Shown piece by piece: positions 51,480 to 61,083 of a stretch of DNA of 64,000 nucleotides (the first letter of the stretch is position 1; every line of letters begins with the position of its first letter). This DNA comes from CAZOZP01 sp964584325 (GTDB taxonomy: Bacteria; Bacteroidota; Ignavibacteria; Ignavibacteriales; Melioribacteraceae). The stretch covers positions 62,001 to 126,000 of the forward strand of contig CAZOZP010000001.1 in NCBI GenBank assembly GCA_964584325.1, written 5' to 3'. Under the pieces are notes generated by a model, which searched no databases, was not told the DNA's origin, and was given only the letters and a program-made list of their open reading frames with translations. The position numbers and the translations under genes were made by a program.

Positions 51480-53321
51480 TTAAGCTGTTTCCATCTCAAT
51501 TGTGCTTTGCGAAATAAATACTTCTTTCTGATACCTGTTAAGCAGATTTGCCTTTGATACAATTCCTAATAATTGACCGCTTAGTTTGTCAAGTACCGGA
51601 ATAAATTCACTATCATCAGCCTCCATTATCTGCAGTGCGAATTCACCGTTATCATCGTCCTTCACGAAGCTGTTTCTGGTCATTATGTCTTTGGCTATGA
51701 GAAATTCTGAAATCTGAGACGTGTCTTCATCAAAAAGAAATTCTCTTATGTTCTGAAATGAAATTTGTCCTATTAGATTATCGGATTTCCCAAGCACCAA
51801 TATTGAATTATATTTTGATGTTTTAATTACTTCGAGTATTTTGCTGAAATTTGTATTTTCATAAACTGCATCATAGCTTTCTTCTATTAAGTCGGAAGTC
51901 CTTATTTCTTTAAGAATAGCAACTTTTCGTCCATAAATGTCTATTTCTTTACCTTCTCTTATAAATTTAAGTGAATATAATGATCCTTTTAGAAATGATT
52001 TAGAAATTGTCATTGAAATGATTATTGTCATCATAAGCGGAAGAATTATTTTATAATTATTAGTCATTTCAAAGACCATTATGAGGGCTGTTAAAGATGC
52101 ATGAGTGGTACCGGCAACCACAGCACCCATTCCAACCAATGCATATGCCCCCGGTGGTGCTGCTAGTCCGGGGAAAGCGATATTTGCAATCTGACCGAAT
52201 AATCCTCCTATCATGGCACCGGTGAATAAGCTGGGAGCAAAAGTGCCTCCATTTCCACCACTGCCAATTGTGAAGCCTGTCGCAACAGGTTTTAACAAAA
52301 ACATCATCGCCAACATTAATACTGTCCAATAAGTGCCTGATACACTTCCAGTTAATGTCTGATCAATAGAAACGTATGTGAAACCGTATAAGCCAGGGAA
52401 AAAAAGTCCTATAATTCCTACTGCCAATCCACCTAAAGCCGGTTTAAAATACGGAGGCAATTTCTTTACGCTTTTCCAAAAATCATCTATTTTATAAAAG
52501 ATTTTAACAAAATAAACTGAAGCTAAGCCTGCTATTATTCCAAAAACCAAATAAAAGAAAAATTCATAATTAGACAAGAGTTCATATTTTGGTATTTCAA
52601 AGGCAGGCTGGTCTCCTAAATAACTTCTGGACAAAGCAGTTGCAATTACGGAAGAAATTATAATCGGACTGAATGTCTGGGCACGGAAAGTTCGGAGAAT
52701 TATTTCCATTGCGAATAAGGCTCCGCCCAGGGGTGCATTAAAAGCAGCAGATAATCCTGCCGCAGCACCGCATCCAACAAGTATTTTAAGTCTATCTGGC
52801 GAAAGATGAAGAAATTGTCCGAATGCAGATGCTATTGCTGAACCAATTTGAACTATCGGACCTTCCTTCCCACCTGCACCCCCTGACCCAATACTCAATG
52901 CGGAACCTATAATTTTTTTTACAGCAACACTCCCCTTAATCACCCCGCCTTTGGTTGAAACTGCATCAATTACATTTGGAATTCCCTCGCCTTTTTGACC
53001 TTTTTCAAAGAAATGCGAAAGCAGACCAACAAAGAGGCCACCTAAAGCAGGTAATAGAACCAGAATTATATAAATTATATATCCTTTCTGACCTATAAGT
53101 GTTTTCGTTCCGAAGAATAAACCGGGCAAATCAAAAAATAATGATTTTATCAGATGAATTGACTCATGAAATACAATTGCGCCCAGTCCTCCAAGTAATC
53201 CGGTAAGTGCTCCTAAAATAAGAAGATAGTTGTCTTGAGTGAAAGATATTCGTGATATGTTACGGCTCAGTATATAACCCGTTTTTTTGTATATTTTTTG
53301 AAAATCTTCTTGTATTTTCAT
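51480..53321 (-). CDS. ClC-family chloride channel/transporter with CBS domains
   Basis: A 613-residue ClC protein with about 16 membrane helices followed by a cytoplasmic CBS pair (from about residue 450). The anion-pathway motifs GSGGAGGKEGPIVQIG (with the gating Glu) and GSGGNGGTFAPSLFTGA (with the conserved Phe) are both present. The CBS section has LIGQISFQNIREFLFDE and IMTRNSFVKDDDNGEFALQIMEADDSEFIPVLD, which may bind adenine nucleotides. Whether it is a channel or a proton exchanger depends on the internal proton Glu, not assigned here. It lies 25 nt downstream of the RicT-like gene. Confidence 0.93.
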   Translation of the reverse strand: MKIQEDFQKIYKKTGYILSRNISRISFTQDNYLLILGALTGLLGGLGAIVFHESIHLIKSLFFDLPGLFFGTKTLIGQKGYIIYIILVLLPALGGLFVGLLSHFFEKGQKGEGIPNVIDAVSTKGGVIKGSVAVKKIIGSALSIGSGGAGGKEGPIVQIGSAIASAFGQFLHLSPDRLKILVGCGAAAGLSAAFNAPLGGALFAMEIILRTFRAQTFSPIIISSVIATALSRSYLGDQPAFEIPKYELLSNYEFFFYLVFGIIAGLASVYFVKIFYKIDDFWKSVKKLPPYFKPALGGLAVGIIGLFFPGLYGFTYVSIDQTLTGSVSGTYWTVLMLAMMFLLKPVATGFTIGSGGNGGTFAPSLFTGAMIGGLFGQIANIAFPGLAAPPGAYALVGMGAVVAGTTHASLTALIMVFEMTNNYKIILPLMMTIIISMTISKSFLKGSLYSLKFIREGKEIDIYGRKVAILKEIRTSDLIEESYDAVYENTNFSKILEVIKTSKYNSILVLGKSDNLIGQISFQNIREFLFDEDTSQISEFLIAKDIMTRNSFVKDDDNGEFALQIMEADDSEFIPVLDKLSGQLLGIVSKANLLNRYQKEVFISQSTIEMETA

Positions 53322-53346
53322 AAATTCGGAGAGCTAAATCGAATAA

Positions 53347-54231
53347 TTAATGGGTATCTCCCGATTCTTGAGTCAGTTGGTTGGCAATTAGGCTAATTGA
53401 GGTCTCAGCTTCATAGGAAAGGCAGCATTTTAGTTTACCGCAGGGACCGCTAAGTTTTGATAAATTGGAACTTAGATTCTGTTCGCTTGCAAGATTAGTA
53501 GAAATTTTCTTGAAATTGCATAGGAAAGTAGAACAACAATATTCCCTTCCACAAGTACCAAGTCCACCAATTTTTTTTGCTTCATCTCTAACGCCTATCT
53601 GCCTGAGTTCAATTCTTGTCTTAAACTCAGAGGCTAAGTCTTTAGCCAAAACTCTAAAATCAACTCTTCCGTCGGACGTATAGAAGAAAAACATCTTTTT
53701 TCGGTCAAACTGGTAATGAATATCAACTAACTTCATTTCCAGACTATTCTTCGATACTAATTTTTTAAATATAGGCTTGGCTTTTTCTTCATCAGAACGG
53801 TTTGAATTGTAAATTAGTATGTCATCAGCGGAAAGTTTTCTAACCAGACAAGGCATTCCTGATATGCCATCAGACGTCTTTCTTCTTAAATGCACAAAGC
53901 ATCCGGTCTCTTTAACCATAGCTATATCTATTGTCTCGTCACTGCAGATAAGCACCATTTCACCCGGATAAATCTCATCATTAAATGAATAAGGTACTGC
54001 AGCGTACTCGGAATTAAGTATGCCTTTGCATTCAATTTCAATTACCCTATGCTGTTCTGGAGTTGTTTCACCTTTAATATGCTCTCCACAAGAGCAAGTT
54101 GCGGAACCACCGGGATAAATACTTTCGAGAATAATTTCCTTGTACTTTAAATTAGATGCTTTTTCTATGTCTTTTATGTTATTGTTATCCTCTGAAGCAT
54201 TCTTTAGAAATGACAAATCTATATTAAACAA
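53347..54231 (-). CDS. PSP1-domain protein, RicT/YaaT-like
   Basis: A 294-residue protein matching the Bacillus YaaT (RicT) family. The C-terminal PSP1 part has GGLGTCGREYCCSTFL, KISTNLASEQNLSSNLSKLSGPCGKLKCCLSYE with multiple cysteines that in the Ric complex bind [4Fe-4S] clusters. In Bacillus it modulates RNase Y and phosphorelay. Here it follows holB by 2 nt; a holB-yaaT order is also found in Bacillus, suggesting an old gene pair. No ricA or ricF is in the window. Confidence 0.88.
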   Translation of the reverse strand: MFNIDLSFLKNASEDNNNIKDIEKASNLKYKEIILESIYPGGSATCSCGEHIKGETTPEQHRVIEIECKGILNSEYAAVPYSFNDEIYPGEMVLICSDETIDIAMVKETGCFVHLRRKTSDGISGMPCLVRKLSADDILIYNSNRSDEEKAKPIFKKLVSKNSLEMKLVDIHYQFDRKKMFFFYTSDGRVDFRVLAKDLASEFKTRIELRQIGVRDEAKKIGGLGTCGREYCCSTFLCNFKKISTNLASEQNLSSNLSKLSGPCGKLKCCLSYEAETSISLIANQLTQESGDTH

Positions 54232-54233
54232 AA

Positions 54234-55346
54234 CTACCTCTTGCTGATTAAATTTATATCAAATATAATATTCATAATTATTAAGTTCAAGCTGGTATTT
54301 GTGTTGAATAGATAATTATAGTAATCCAGCCGAACTAAAAATTGTTCGATTCTTTCTTTTGGGTATAAGGATGCAAATTTCCTTACAGTGTCATTAAGGT
54401 TTACATAATAAATTACTTCTCCGCCGTTTGAACAGCTAATTACATCTCTCATCCATTTCAATAAAAGTTCAATAAAAAACAGTTTATCAGAATCTGAAGA
54501 ATCAGAAAATAATTCATTAAGTGTTAGGTATGCAGTTGCAATATTACCGGCTACAGCCTGCCGCAAAACCTGTAAAACATCTTGTTGAATTGAATCTAAA
54601 TCTCTCTCTGAAAGAGAGATTGCCTTAGTAACAGAACCATCAGAAAACAAACTGATTTTCGCAGCTTCCTGACTATCGATTCCGAATTTCTCAGTTAAAA
54701 TATTTTCAACAATTTTCTGACTAAGTCCTACAAAAGGGATCTCCCAGCACCGTGAGTGAATTGTTGTTAGGAGGAAATCTTTACGTGAGGTACAAAGAAT
54801 GAAAATAATCCCGTCAGGAGGTTCTTCAAGGTTTTTTAGAAGAGCGTTTTGTGCTTCATCGTTCATAAGGTGTGCGTCTTCAATGATAATACCTCTATAT
54901 GGCATATCGGAATAATCCAGCATCATCGCTCGTCTTATTTCACGAATACTGTTAATCTTAATTGATGAGGCATCCGGAATATGCATCCGATGATAGGGAT
55001 TTGCTACTTTTTTTTCGAATTCTTCCTTAACAATAGCCATCTGGTTGTCAGTAAGCTTATCGTATGGTCCATCATCTGCAGTCTCGCTTTTCCCTCTGGG
55101 CAATGGGAAAATAAACTTTATATAGGGTTCATTAAGATTTAATATTTTCTGAAGCTCAGGCGCCGAATTGTTTTTCAATGCTTCGGCATTTAGATATCTA
55201 AAAAATTCTTTAGCTGCAAAATGCTTCCCTACTCCTTCGGGCCCGGTAAATAAAAACGCATGGGGAATTCTCTTGCTTTTGATTATATCTTTCAGAAGCC
55301 GTAAGGATTTATCCTGCCCCGGGATTTCAAATCCGCTTTGAATCAT
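54234..55346 (-). CDS. holB: DNA polymerase III delta' subunit
   Basis: A 370-residue AAA+ clamp-loader subunit. The Walker A region is FTGPEGVGKHFAAKEF, with His where Thr/Ser is usual, so ATP binding may be weak, as in delta' of other bacteria. The sensor-1 and Arg-finger region IFILCTSRKDFLLTTIHSRCWEIPF is present, with the SRC Arg finger. The zinc-binding Cys cluster of DnaX is missing, which supports HolB over DnaX. It precedes the RicT-like gene by 2 nt. Confidence 0.88.
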   Translation of the reverse strand: MIQSGFEIPGQDKSLRLLKDIIKSKRIPHAFLFTGPEGVGKHFAAKEFFRYLNAEALKNNSAPELQKILNLNEPYIKFIFPLPRGKSETADDGPYDKLTDNQMAIVKEEFEKKVANPYHRMHIPDASSIKINSIREIRRAMMLDYSDMPYRGIIIEDAHLMNDEAQNALLKNLEEPPDGIIFILCTSRKDFLLTTIHSRCWEIPFVGLSQKIVENILTEKFGIDSQEAAKISLFSDGSVTKAISLSERDLDSIQQDVLQVLRQAVAGNIATAYLTLNELFSDSSDSDKLFFIELLLKWMRDVISCSNGGEVIYYVNLNDTVRKFASLYPKERIEQFLVRLDYYNYLFNTNTSLNLIIMNIIFDINLISKR

Positions 55347-55370
55347 CTGAATATATCAGATATTTTATAA

Positions 55371-55601
55371 TCAATAATTATCGTCATCCTCATCGTTATA
55401 GAAGAAATCTTCATCACTCGGTGCCTCAGGCCAAATATCTTCTATAGATTCATATTGCTCATCTGAATCTTCCAGCTCGTCAAGATTTTCAAATACTTCT
55501 TTCGGTGCACCAATCCTGTCGGCATAATCTATTAGTTCTTCTTTTGTTGCCGGCCAAGGAGCATCATCGAGGTATCTAGCAAGTTCAATAGTCCAAATCA
55601 T
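55371..55601 (-). CDS. DUF2795-type small acidic protein
   Basis: A 76-residue, very acidic protein of the DUF2795 family. WTIELARYLDDAPWPATKEELIDYADRIGAPKEVFENLDELED is the conserved core, also found in Chlorobi and Bacteroidota homologues that end in a similar acidic tail (here DEDFFYNDEDDDNY). Function unknown. An ATG preceded by AGGAG is present. It lies between the M23 peptidase and holB on the minus strand. Confidence 0.85.
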   Translation of the reverse strand: MIWTIELARYLDDAPWPATKEELIDYADRIGAPKEVFENLDELEDSDEQYESIEDIWPEAPSDEDFFYNDEDDDNY

Positions 55602-55626
55602 TTATGAAAACTCCTGAAATGATATA

Positions 55627-56544
55627 TTATTTAAGTAAATGCTTTAGATCAGTATCTTCGACAATATAGTTTAACGGATTTTCAAGTTCTCCGTTTACTC
55701 TTACTTCGTAATGCAGATGCGGTCCGGTTGTAAGCGACCCGGAATTCCCGGATAGAGCTATCAACTTCCCGCGTTTGATTTTATCGCCTTGATTTACAAG
55801 AGATTTTTGTAAGTGGGCATATAAAGTGGTAAATCCAAATCCATGGTCAATTTCAATGGTATGACCATAACCATTCTGATACTCGCTAACTTTTACAACT
55901 CCGTCTGCAGGTGAAAGAACAGGTGTGCCACTATCAGCAACCAAGTCAATTCCGGTATGCATTTTATAAGTTTTCATAATAGGATGAAATCTTACTCCGA
56001 AATTAGAATGCAAAACTCCCTGCTTCATCGGATTTAATGAAGGGCGATGACTAATAAGCTTCTTGTTGTAAGACATTCGAGTCTTTATGTCTATAATATT
56101 GTTAGATTCAAATGCAATCTTGGCGGAAATTGTCTGCTTAAGAGAATCCCAAAGAAAAACCGTGTTCCCTTCAAAGGATGATTGCAGAGGCCTGAATGAT
56201 GTACCTCCTGTTCCAAGCATATTGTATTCTTTGGCAACAGGTTTCATATTAACAGCCATTCTCAAAAACTCATTTATCTCGTTAAGACTGTCTAATTTTA
56301 TAGATAAAGTACTGAATTCTTCAACTGATCTGTTTATTTTGGAAAGGATTACTTGATTGTTTTTTCGTATTTCAATCGGATTATTATAATTTAGCATATA
56401 CTCACCTAAATAAAGATACCCGCAGAATATAACCGAGGATATAATTGCAGCGGTGAGGAATGCCGCTCCGAAGAGTTTTTTATAGAAATTTGATACTTCT
56501 ATAAATTTAAGATCATATTTGGAAAAATAGTATATAGATTTCAT
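55627..56544 (-). CDS. M23-family cell-wall metallopeptidase
   Basis: A 305-residue protein with one N-terminal membrane helix (about residues 25-50), a short coiled stretch, and a C-terminal M23 (LytM/lysostaphin) domain. Zinc and catalytic residues are present: HTGIDLVADSGTP, GYGHTIEIDHG and TGPHLHYEVRVNG (HxH). It probably trims peptidoglycan cross-bridges at the inner membrane surface. It follows hprK on the same strand after 70 nt and precedes the DUF2795 gene. Confidence 0.92.
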   Translation of the reverse strand: MKSIYYFSKYDLKFIEVSNFYKKLFGAAFLTAAIISSVIFCGYLYLGEYMLNYNNPIEIRKNNQVILSKINRSVEEFSTLSIKLDSLNEINEFLRMAVNMKPVAKEYNMLGTGGTSFRPLQSSFEGNTVFLWDSLKQTISAKIAFESNNIIDIKTRMSYNKKLISHRPSLNPMKQGVLHSNFGVRFHPIMKTYKMHTGIDLVADSGTPVLSPADGVVKVSEYQNGYGHTIEIDHGFGFTTLYAHLQKSLVNQGDKIKRGKLIALSGNSGSLTTGPHLHYEVRVNGELENPLNYIVEDTDLKHLLK

Positions 56545-56614
56545 AGATTGAGTGCGAATTTAATAAAAGCAATGATATTAGTCAAGTTAATGTGAAATAT
56601 TATGGTAAATTAAT

Positions 56615-57622
56615 TTATTCGAAATCGTGCTCGAAGTATTCAATTGTTCTATTCATACTTTTTGCTTTGATTTTTTCATTTAATCTATTCTGAAACTCAA
56701 CTGCAGTATCGTATCCATAATGTTTTAATAAATAATTAAGAGCAATCACTTCAGAGATAACAGTAAGATTTTTCCCCGGCAAAATCGGAATTTTAATTAC
56801 CGGGACATCAACATCAAGTATGCTTTCTGAACTTGTGTCTAAACCGGTACGTGTGTATTTATCACCGCTTTCCCAAAGTTCCATTTGAATTACAACTTCC
56901 AATCTTTTTTGATATCTTATGGCACGGATTCCGAACATACTTTTTACATCGATAATTCCAATACCTCTAACTTCCATAAAGTGCTTCACTAAGTCAGTTC
57001 CGGCTCCTATTAGTATTCCTTCTCCTTTTTTTGTAAGAATAACAACATCATCTGCTACAAGTCTATGTCCCCTTTCAATTAAATCAAGTGCCACTTCGCT
57101 TTTCCCCACACCGGATTTCCCCACAAACAGCATCCCCACTCCATATACATCCACAAAAGAACCGTGAAGTGATACTCTTGGGGCAAACTGATCATCCAAA
57201 AAATCACTGATAAAATAAATCAGTTTTGTTGTTGGATATTTCGAACCGAATAATGCTGTCTTGTATTTTACTGCGAGTTCCATCATTTCATCTGAGGGGG
57301 TGTTTCCGTCGGTTAGTACAACGCAAGGAACTTCAAACTTAAAAATCCGCTCGAGGGCTTCTTTTCTTTCGGTGCTATTCAATTTACTTAGATATTGGTT
57401 CTCTGTGTTACCAAAAATCTGAATTCTGTTATATGTAAATAAATCCACAAACCCGGCCAATGCAAGACCGGGTCTGTTTAAGTTTTGATCAGTTATTTTT
57501 CTTTCATAACCGTAATCGGAATTGAAAGGTATTATTTTAAATTTCTCCGAGGCATTTTGGTAAAAAAACCTTACCGTAATGTTTTCCTTCCTCGTAGTAT
57601 TTTTCTCATTGATTTTTATCAT
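56615..57622 (-). CDS. hprK: HPr kinase/phosphorylase
   Basis: A 335-residue HprK, which phosphorylates and dephosphorylates Ser46 of HPr-like proteins. The P-loop GKSGVGKS lies at residues 168-175, preceded by the catalytic His153 in SLHGSFVDVYGVG, and followed by the K3 loop GHRLVADDVVIL. The C-terminal VRGIGIIDVKSMFG matches the HPrK signature. The gene overlaps hpf by 17 bp. No ptsH, ptsI or EII genes are present here, as in many FCB genomes that use HprK without a full PTS. Confidence 0.95.
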   Translation of the reverse strand: MIKINEKNTTRKENITVRFFYQNASEKFKIIPFNSDYGYERKITDQNLNRPGLALAGFVDLFTYNRIQIFGNTENQYLSKLNSTERKEALERIFKFEVPCVVLTDGNTPSDEMMELAVKYKTALFGSKYPTTKLIYFISDFLDDQFAPRVSLHGSFVDVYGVGMLFVGKSGVGKSEVALDLIERGHRLVADDVVILTKKGEGILIGAGTDLVKHFMEVRGIGIIDVKSMFGIRAIRYQKRLEVVIQMELWESGDKYTRTGLDTSSESILDVDVPVIKIPILPGKNLTVISEVIALNYLLKHYGYDTAVEFQNRLNEKIKAKSMNRTIEYFEHDFE

Positions 57623-57920
57623 GTACCTTTGCTAACTTTTTACTTTTTAATGTTTTTAATTGCCTTTCCAGTTTCTCAACTGCCTGGGTAACCGATTTTT
57701 CAAATTCTTCGGTAGATTCACTAACTACAAGATTATTCCCGGGTATATTAAGAAGAATTTCAGCTGTTTTAATGCTGTTCTGGTTATGGAGATAACTCAG
57801 AGTTACAGTTGCGTCAATTATTTCGTCGCTAAACTTTGTTAGCGAGTTCACTTCCTGAGTTATGAAGTCCTTTAAGGAATCTTTAGCTTTGAATTTCCGG
57901 GATGTGATTTGAATGTTCAT
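57606..57920 (-). CDS. hpf: Short-form ribosome hibernation factor (HPF/YfiA)
   Basis: A 104-residue ribosome-associated inhibitor of the short HPF type. MNIQITSRKFKAKDSLKDFITQEVNSLTKF is the typical N-terminus, followed by strands with the basic C-terminal helix (KSVTQAVEKLERQLKTLKSKK). It binds the decoding centre in stationary phase and promotes 100S dimers or inactive 70S. It lacks the C-terminal extension of long HPF. AGGAGT precedes the ATG. It overlaps hprK by 17 bp, in line with regulated coupling of carbon signalling and translation. Confidence 0.92.
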   Translation of the reverse strand: MNIQITSRKFKAKDSLKDFITQEVNSLTKFSDEIIDATVTLSYLHNQNSIKTAEILLNIPGNNLVVSESTEEFEKSVTQAVEKLERQLKTLKSKKLAKVHDKNQ

Positions 57921-57934
57921 AGCGAACTCCTGTT

Positions 57935-58831
57935 TTATGATTTAGGATGTGCTTTTTTATAAGCGTCTTTTAATTTTTCGATACTTACGTGAGTATAAAT
58001 CTGGGTTGTAGATAAATTTTCATGTCCAAGAATCTCTTTTACAGCAAGAAGGTCTGCTCCGTTATTCAGCAGGTGAGTAGCCGCGCTGTGACGAAGTATA
58101 TGCGGACTTTTCTTGTTGATCTCAGTTACGTTTGAAAGATAATGCTTTACAAGTCTGTAGATTGTTTGGGGTGTTGCTTTGGTTCCTCCTTCCGTAATAA
58201 GGAAATTCGGGATGTTCGCCTTATTATTCCTTATTTTTAAGTATTCCCTTAATGTTATTATTGATTTTGCACCGAGGGGCACATACCTTGTTTTCCCGCC
58301 TTTTCCGAGCACTCTGATAGTTGAATTGTAATAATCTACCGAGTTTACCTCAAGACTGCAGATTTCTGACACCCTAAGCGCACAACCATACAATAATTCA
58401 AAGACCGCTTTAGTAAAATAAATTTCATATTTATTATCGGATAAATCCGGATTAATATTAAATATTGACTCTAATGCATCCTTTGATACAGTTTCAGGAA
58501 GCTTCCTTTTTATTTTTGGATTTCTGATACCGGCCAATGGATTTTTTTCCAAATAGCCATGCCGAAGGCAAAAAAGATAGAAATTTCTCATACAAGCAAG
58601 TTTGCGGGCAACAGATGTTCTGGAAAATCGGTTGCTATCCAGATATAGCAGATAGTTCCTGATTATTCTTTCAGAGACTTTATCGAATTCTTTTTTCTCT
58701 TTCTTAAGAAAAGAAAAATAATCCTCAAGGTCTTTTCTGTAAGCAAGAAGAGTATTAGAGGAATACCTCTTGACTACAGATATTTCAGACAGAAATTTTT
58801 CAGAGCAAGTTGCGGAACTTATAACTGTCAT
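57935..58831 (-). CDS. xerC: Tyrosine recombinase XerC/XerD
   Basis: A 298-residue tyrosine recombinase resolving chromosome dimers at dif. All catalytic residues appear in order: Arg in YGCALRVSEI, Lys in GKGGKTRYVPL, His-x-x-Arg in HILRHSAATHLL, His in LGHENLSTTQIYTHV, and the Tyr of that segment. An N-terminal SAM-like core-binding domain is present. The ATG at 58831 has AAGGGG close before it. Whether it is XerC or XerD cannot be fixed without the partner. It follows topA by 59 nt. Confidence 0.9.
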   Translation of the reverse strand: MTVISSATCSEKFLSEISVVKRYSSNTLLAYRKDLEDYFSFLKKEKKEFDKVSERIIRNYLLYLDSNRFSRTSVARKLACMRNFYLFCLRHGYLEKNPLAGIRNPKIKRKLPETVSKDALESIFNINPDLSDNKYEIYFTKAVFELLYGCALRVSEICSLEVNSVDYYNSTIRVLGKGGKTRYVPLGAKSIITLREYLKIRNNKANIPNFLITEGGTKATPQTIYRLVKHYLSNVTEINKKSPHILRHSAATHLLNNGADLLAVKEILGHENLSTTQIYTHVSIEKLKDAYKKAHPKS

Positions 58832-58890
58832 CAATCCCCTTGATTTTTATTTACAATATATGCAATTAAAAAGAAAGTGTAAAATAAATT

Positions 58891-61074
58891 TTACGGATTT
58901 GGTTTATTCCAGCTTACAAACTTGCATTCAGGATAACGAGAACACCCGTAAAATACTCTTCCTTTTTTTGATTTTTTTACAATTATATCGCCTGTCTTAC
59001 ATTCCGGACACTTTATATCAAGTGTGATTGTTTTCGTGAAATCACAAGTCGGATAGTTTTCGCAACCAATAAATCTGCCATATCTGCTATTTTTAAAAAT
59101 AGTGCGCCCGCCGCATTTCTCGCATTTATCACCTGTATATTCAGGTTCTGCTTTCTCGGATTTTTGTTCTTTAAAGCTTTTTATATTTTTGCATCCGGGG
59201 TAATTTGTACAAGCAAAAAACTTTCCGAACCTGCCAATTTTTATATCCATCTTTGCGCCGCACTTTTCACATATAACTTGCTCAACAGTTTCTTCCAACT
59301 CGTTAAGTCGTAAAGCAAGCGGTCTGTATAATTTATCTAATACCTGGGGCAAAAAGGCTTCACCGCCGGCTATTAGGTCTAAATCCTCTTCCATTTTTGC
59401 TGTGTAAGCAACTTCAAATAAGTCTGGGAAATTGTCAATCAGCACTTTGCACACTTTCCTTCCGAGTGATGCAGGTTTTAATTTTTTTTCGAAAAATTCA
59501 ACGTATTCCCTTTCCAGAATAAGTGAAAGTATAGAAGCATAAGTACTTGGTCTTCCAATACCGTTGCTCTCTAATTCCTTAATAAGGCTAGATTCTGTAA
59601 ACCTTGAAGGGGGTTTTGTAAAATGTCTGTTCGAAACCAGATCATTCAGAGTTAGTTTCTCTCCTGATTTTACCCCGGAAGGTATATTCCCTGTTTCATC
59701 TTGTTCAGGGGTATCTTCTTTTGTCTCATCATAAACTCTTAGAAATCCGTCAAATTTAACCACTGAACCTGATGTTTTGAAAGTAAACTCATCTGCCTTA
59801 ACTTCAATTGTTGTTGTTGAAATAATTGCTGATGCCATTTGTGAAGCGATAAATCTGTTCCATATAAGGCTGTAAAGTTTAAATTGTTCTTCACTCAGGA
59901 AGTCTTTTACAAATTCAGGTGTGTACTTTAACGAGGTTGGTCTAATTGCTTCGTGCGCATCCTGTATCTTATTCTTATTTTTTGAAGAAAAATCCCGCGT
60001 GGAATCAGCACAATAGTTGTTACCATATGTACTTTTTATATGTTGAACGGAATCCTGAACAATTTCCGGACTTAATCTTACAGAGTCTGTTCTCATATAA
60101 GTAATCAAACCGGTCAGTCCTTCACTTCCAAGTTCAACTCCTTCATACAAGGACTGTGCGGCTTTCATTGTCTGTTTCGGCCGAAATCTGAGTTTCTTTG
60201 ATGCTTCTGCTTGAAGTGAGCTAGTGATGAAAGGAGGATAGGGATTTCGTCTGGAATCTTTTTCGTTGATATCCGAAATTACAAATTCTTTTTTCTGCTT
60301 AATTCTTTCAACAATTTCTTCAACAATTGCTTGATTGTTAAGAGCCAGATTTTTTTTATTGAATTCCGCCCAATCCTTTTCGGTCATTTCAGGTTTGGGT
60401 TGTATTTTTATGCTTTTCCCGTCTGCCTCAGTAAGTTTTACAGAAAGATCTGAAAATGTCTTTGTTTTTAATCCGGCAATAATTGACCAGTATTCGGTCT
60501 TAACAAAACTGTCTATTTCATCTTCCCTTTCACAGATTAACCTTAAGGCTACAGTCTGCACTCTTCCTGCCGACAAAGAATTTCCGGATGCTTCATAAAT
60601 GGCTTTCCATAAAAATGGACTAACCTTATATCCAATAATTCTATCCATAGCTCTTCTTGCCCTTTGTGATTCTACCATGCGTGAATCAATTTCAATAGGA
60701 GATTTCATGGATTTCGCTACTGCTTGTTTGGTGATCTCGTTAAAGAGTACACGAAAAATTTTTGCATTTGTATTTCCTGCAATAACATCTGCAATATCCT
60801 GAGCAATTGCTTCTCCTTCACGGTCAGGGTCAGTTGCTATATATATGTTTTCTGAACCGACGGCTTCAGTTTTTATTTTCTTAATTACATCACCCTTCCC
60901 TCTTATGTTTAGGAGATCAAGCCTGTAATTATTATCTACATCTATCCCCAATTTAGTTTTAGGGAGGTCTCTTATGTGTCCGACTGTTGCAGCTACTTTA
61001 TATTTAGAACCTAAATATTTATTAATAGTTTTAGCTTTGGAAGGTGATTCCACAAGCACTAAATTCTTTGCCAT
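58891..61074 (-). CDS. topA: DNA topoisomerase I
   Basis: A 727-residue type IA topoisomerase that relaxes negative supercoils. The TOPRIM domain opens with LVLVESPSKAKTINKYLG and DPDREGEAIA; the active-site Tyr lies in LITYMRTDSVRLS. Three C-terminal zinc-ribbon repeats follow (CEKCGAKMDIKIGRFGKFFACTNYPGC, CEKCGGRTIFKNSRYGRFIGCENYPTC, CPECKTGDIIVKKSKKGRVFYGCSRYPEC). Smg lies just upstream, a gene adjacency also found in Proteobacteria. Confidence 0.96.
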   Translation of the reverse strand: MAKNLVLVESPSKAKTINKYLGSKYKVAATVGHIRDLPKTKLGIDVDNNYRLDLLNIRGKGDVIKKIKTEAVGSENIYIATDPDREGEAIAQDIADVIAGNTNAKIFRVLFNEITKQAVAKSMKSPIEIDSRMVESQRARRAMDRIIGYKVSPFLWKAIYEASGNSLSAGRVQTVALRLICEREDEIDSFVKTEYWSIIAGLKTKTFSDLSVKLTEADGKSIKIQPKPEMTEKDWAEFNKKNLALNNQAIVEEIVERIKQKKEFVISDINEKDSRRNPYPPFITSSLQAEASKKLRFRPKQTMKAAQSLYEGVELGSEGLTGLITYMRTDSVRLSPEIVQDSVQHIKSTYGNNYCADSTRDFSSKNKNKIQDAHEAIRPTSLKYTPEFVKDFLSEEQFKLYSLIWNRFIASQMASAIISTTTIEVKADEFTFKTSGSVVKFDGFLRVYDETKEDTPEQDETGNIPSGVKSGEKLTLNDLVSNRHFTKPPSRFTESSLIKELESNGIGRPSTYASILSLILEREYVEFFEKKLKPASLGRKVCKVLIDNFPDLFEVAYTAKMEEDLDLIAGGEAFLPQVLDKLYRPLALRLNELEETVEQVICEKCGAKMDIKIGRFGKFFACTNYPGCKNIKSFKEQKSEKAEPEYTGDKCEKCGGRTIFKNSRYGRFIGCENYPTCDFTKTITLDIKCPECKTGDIIVKKSKKGRVFYGCSRYPECKFVSWNKPNP

Positions 61075-61083
61075 AGATTATCC

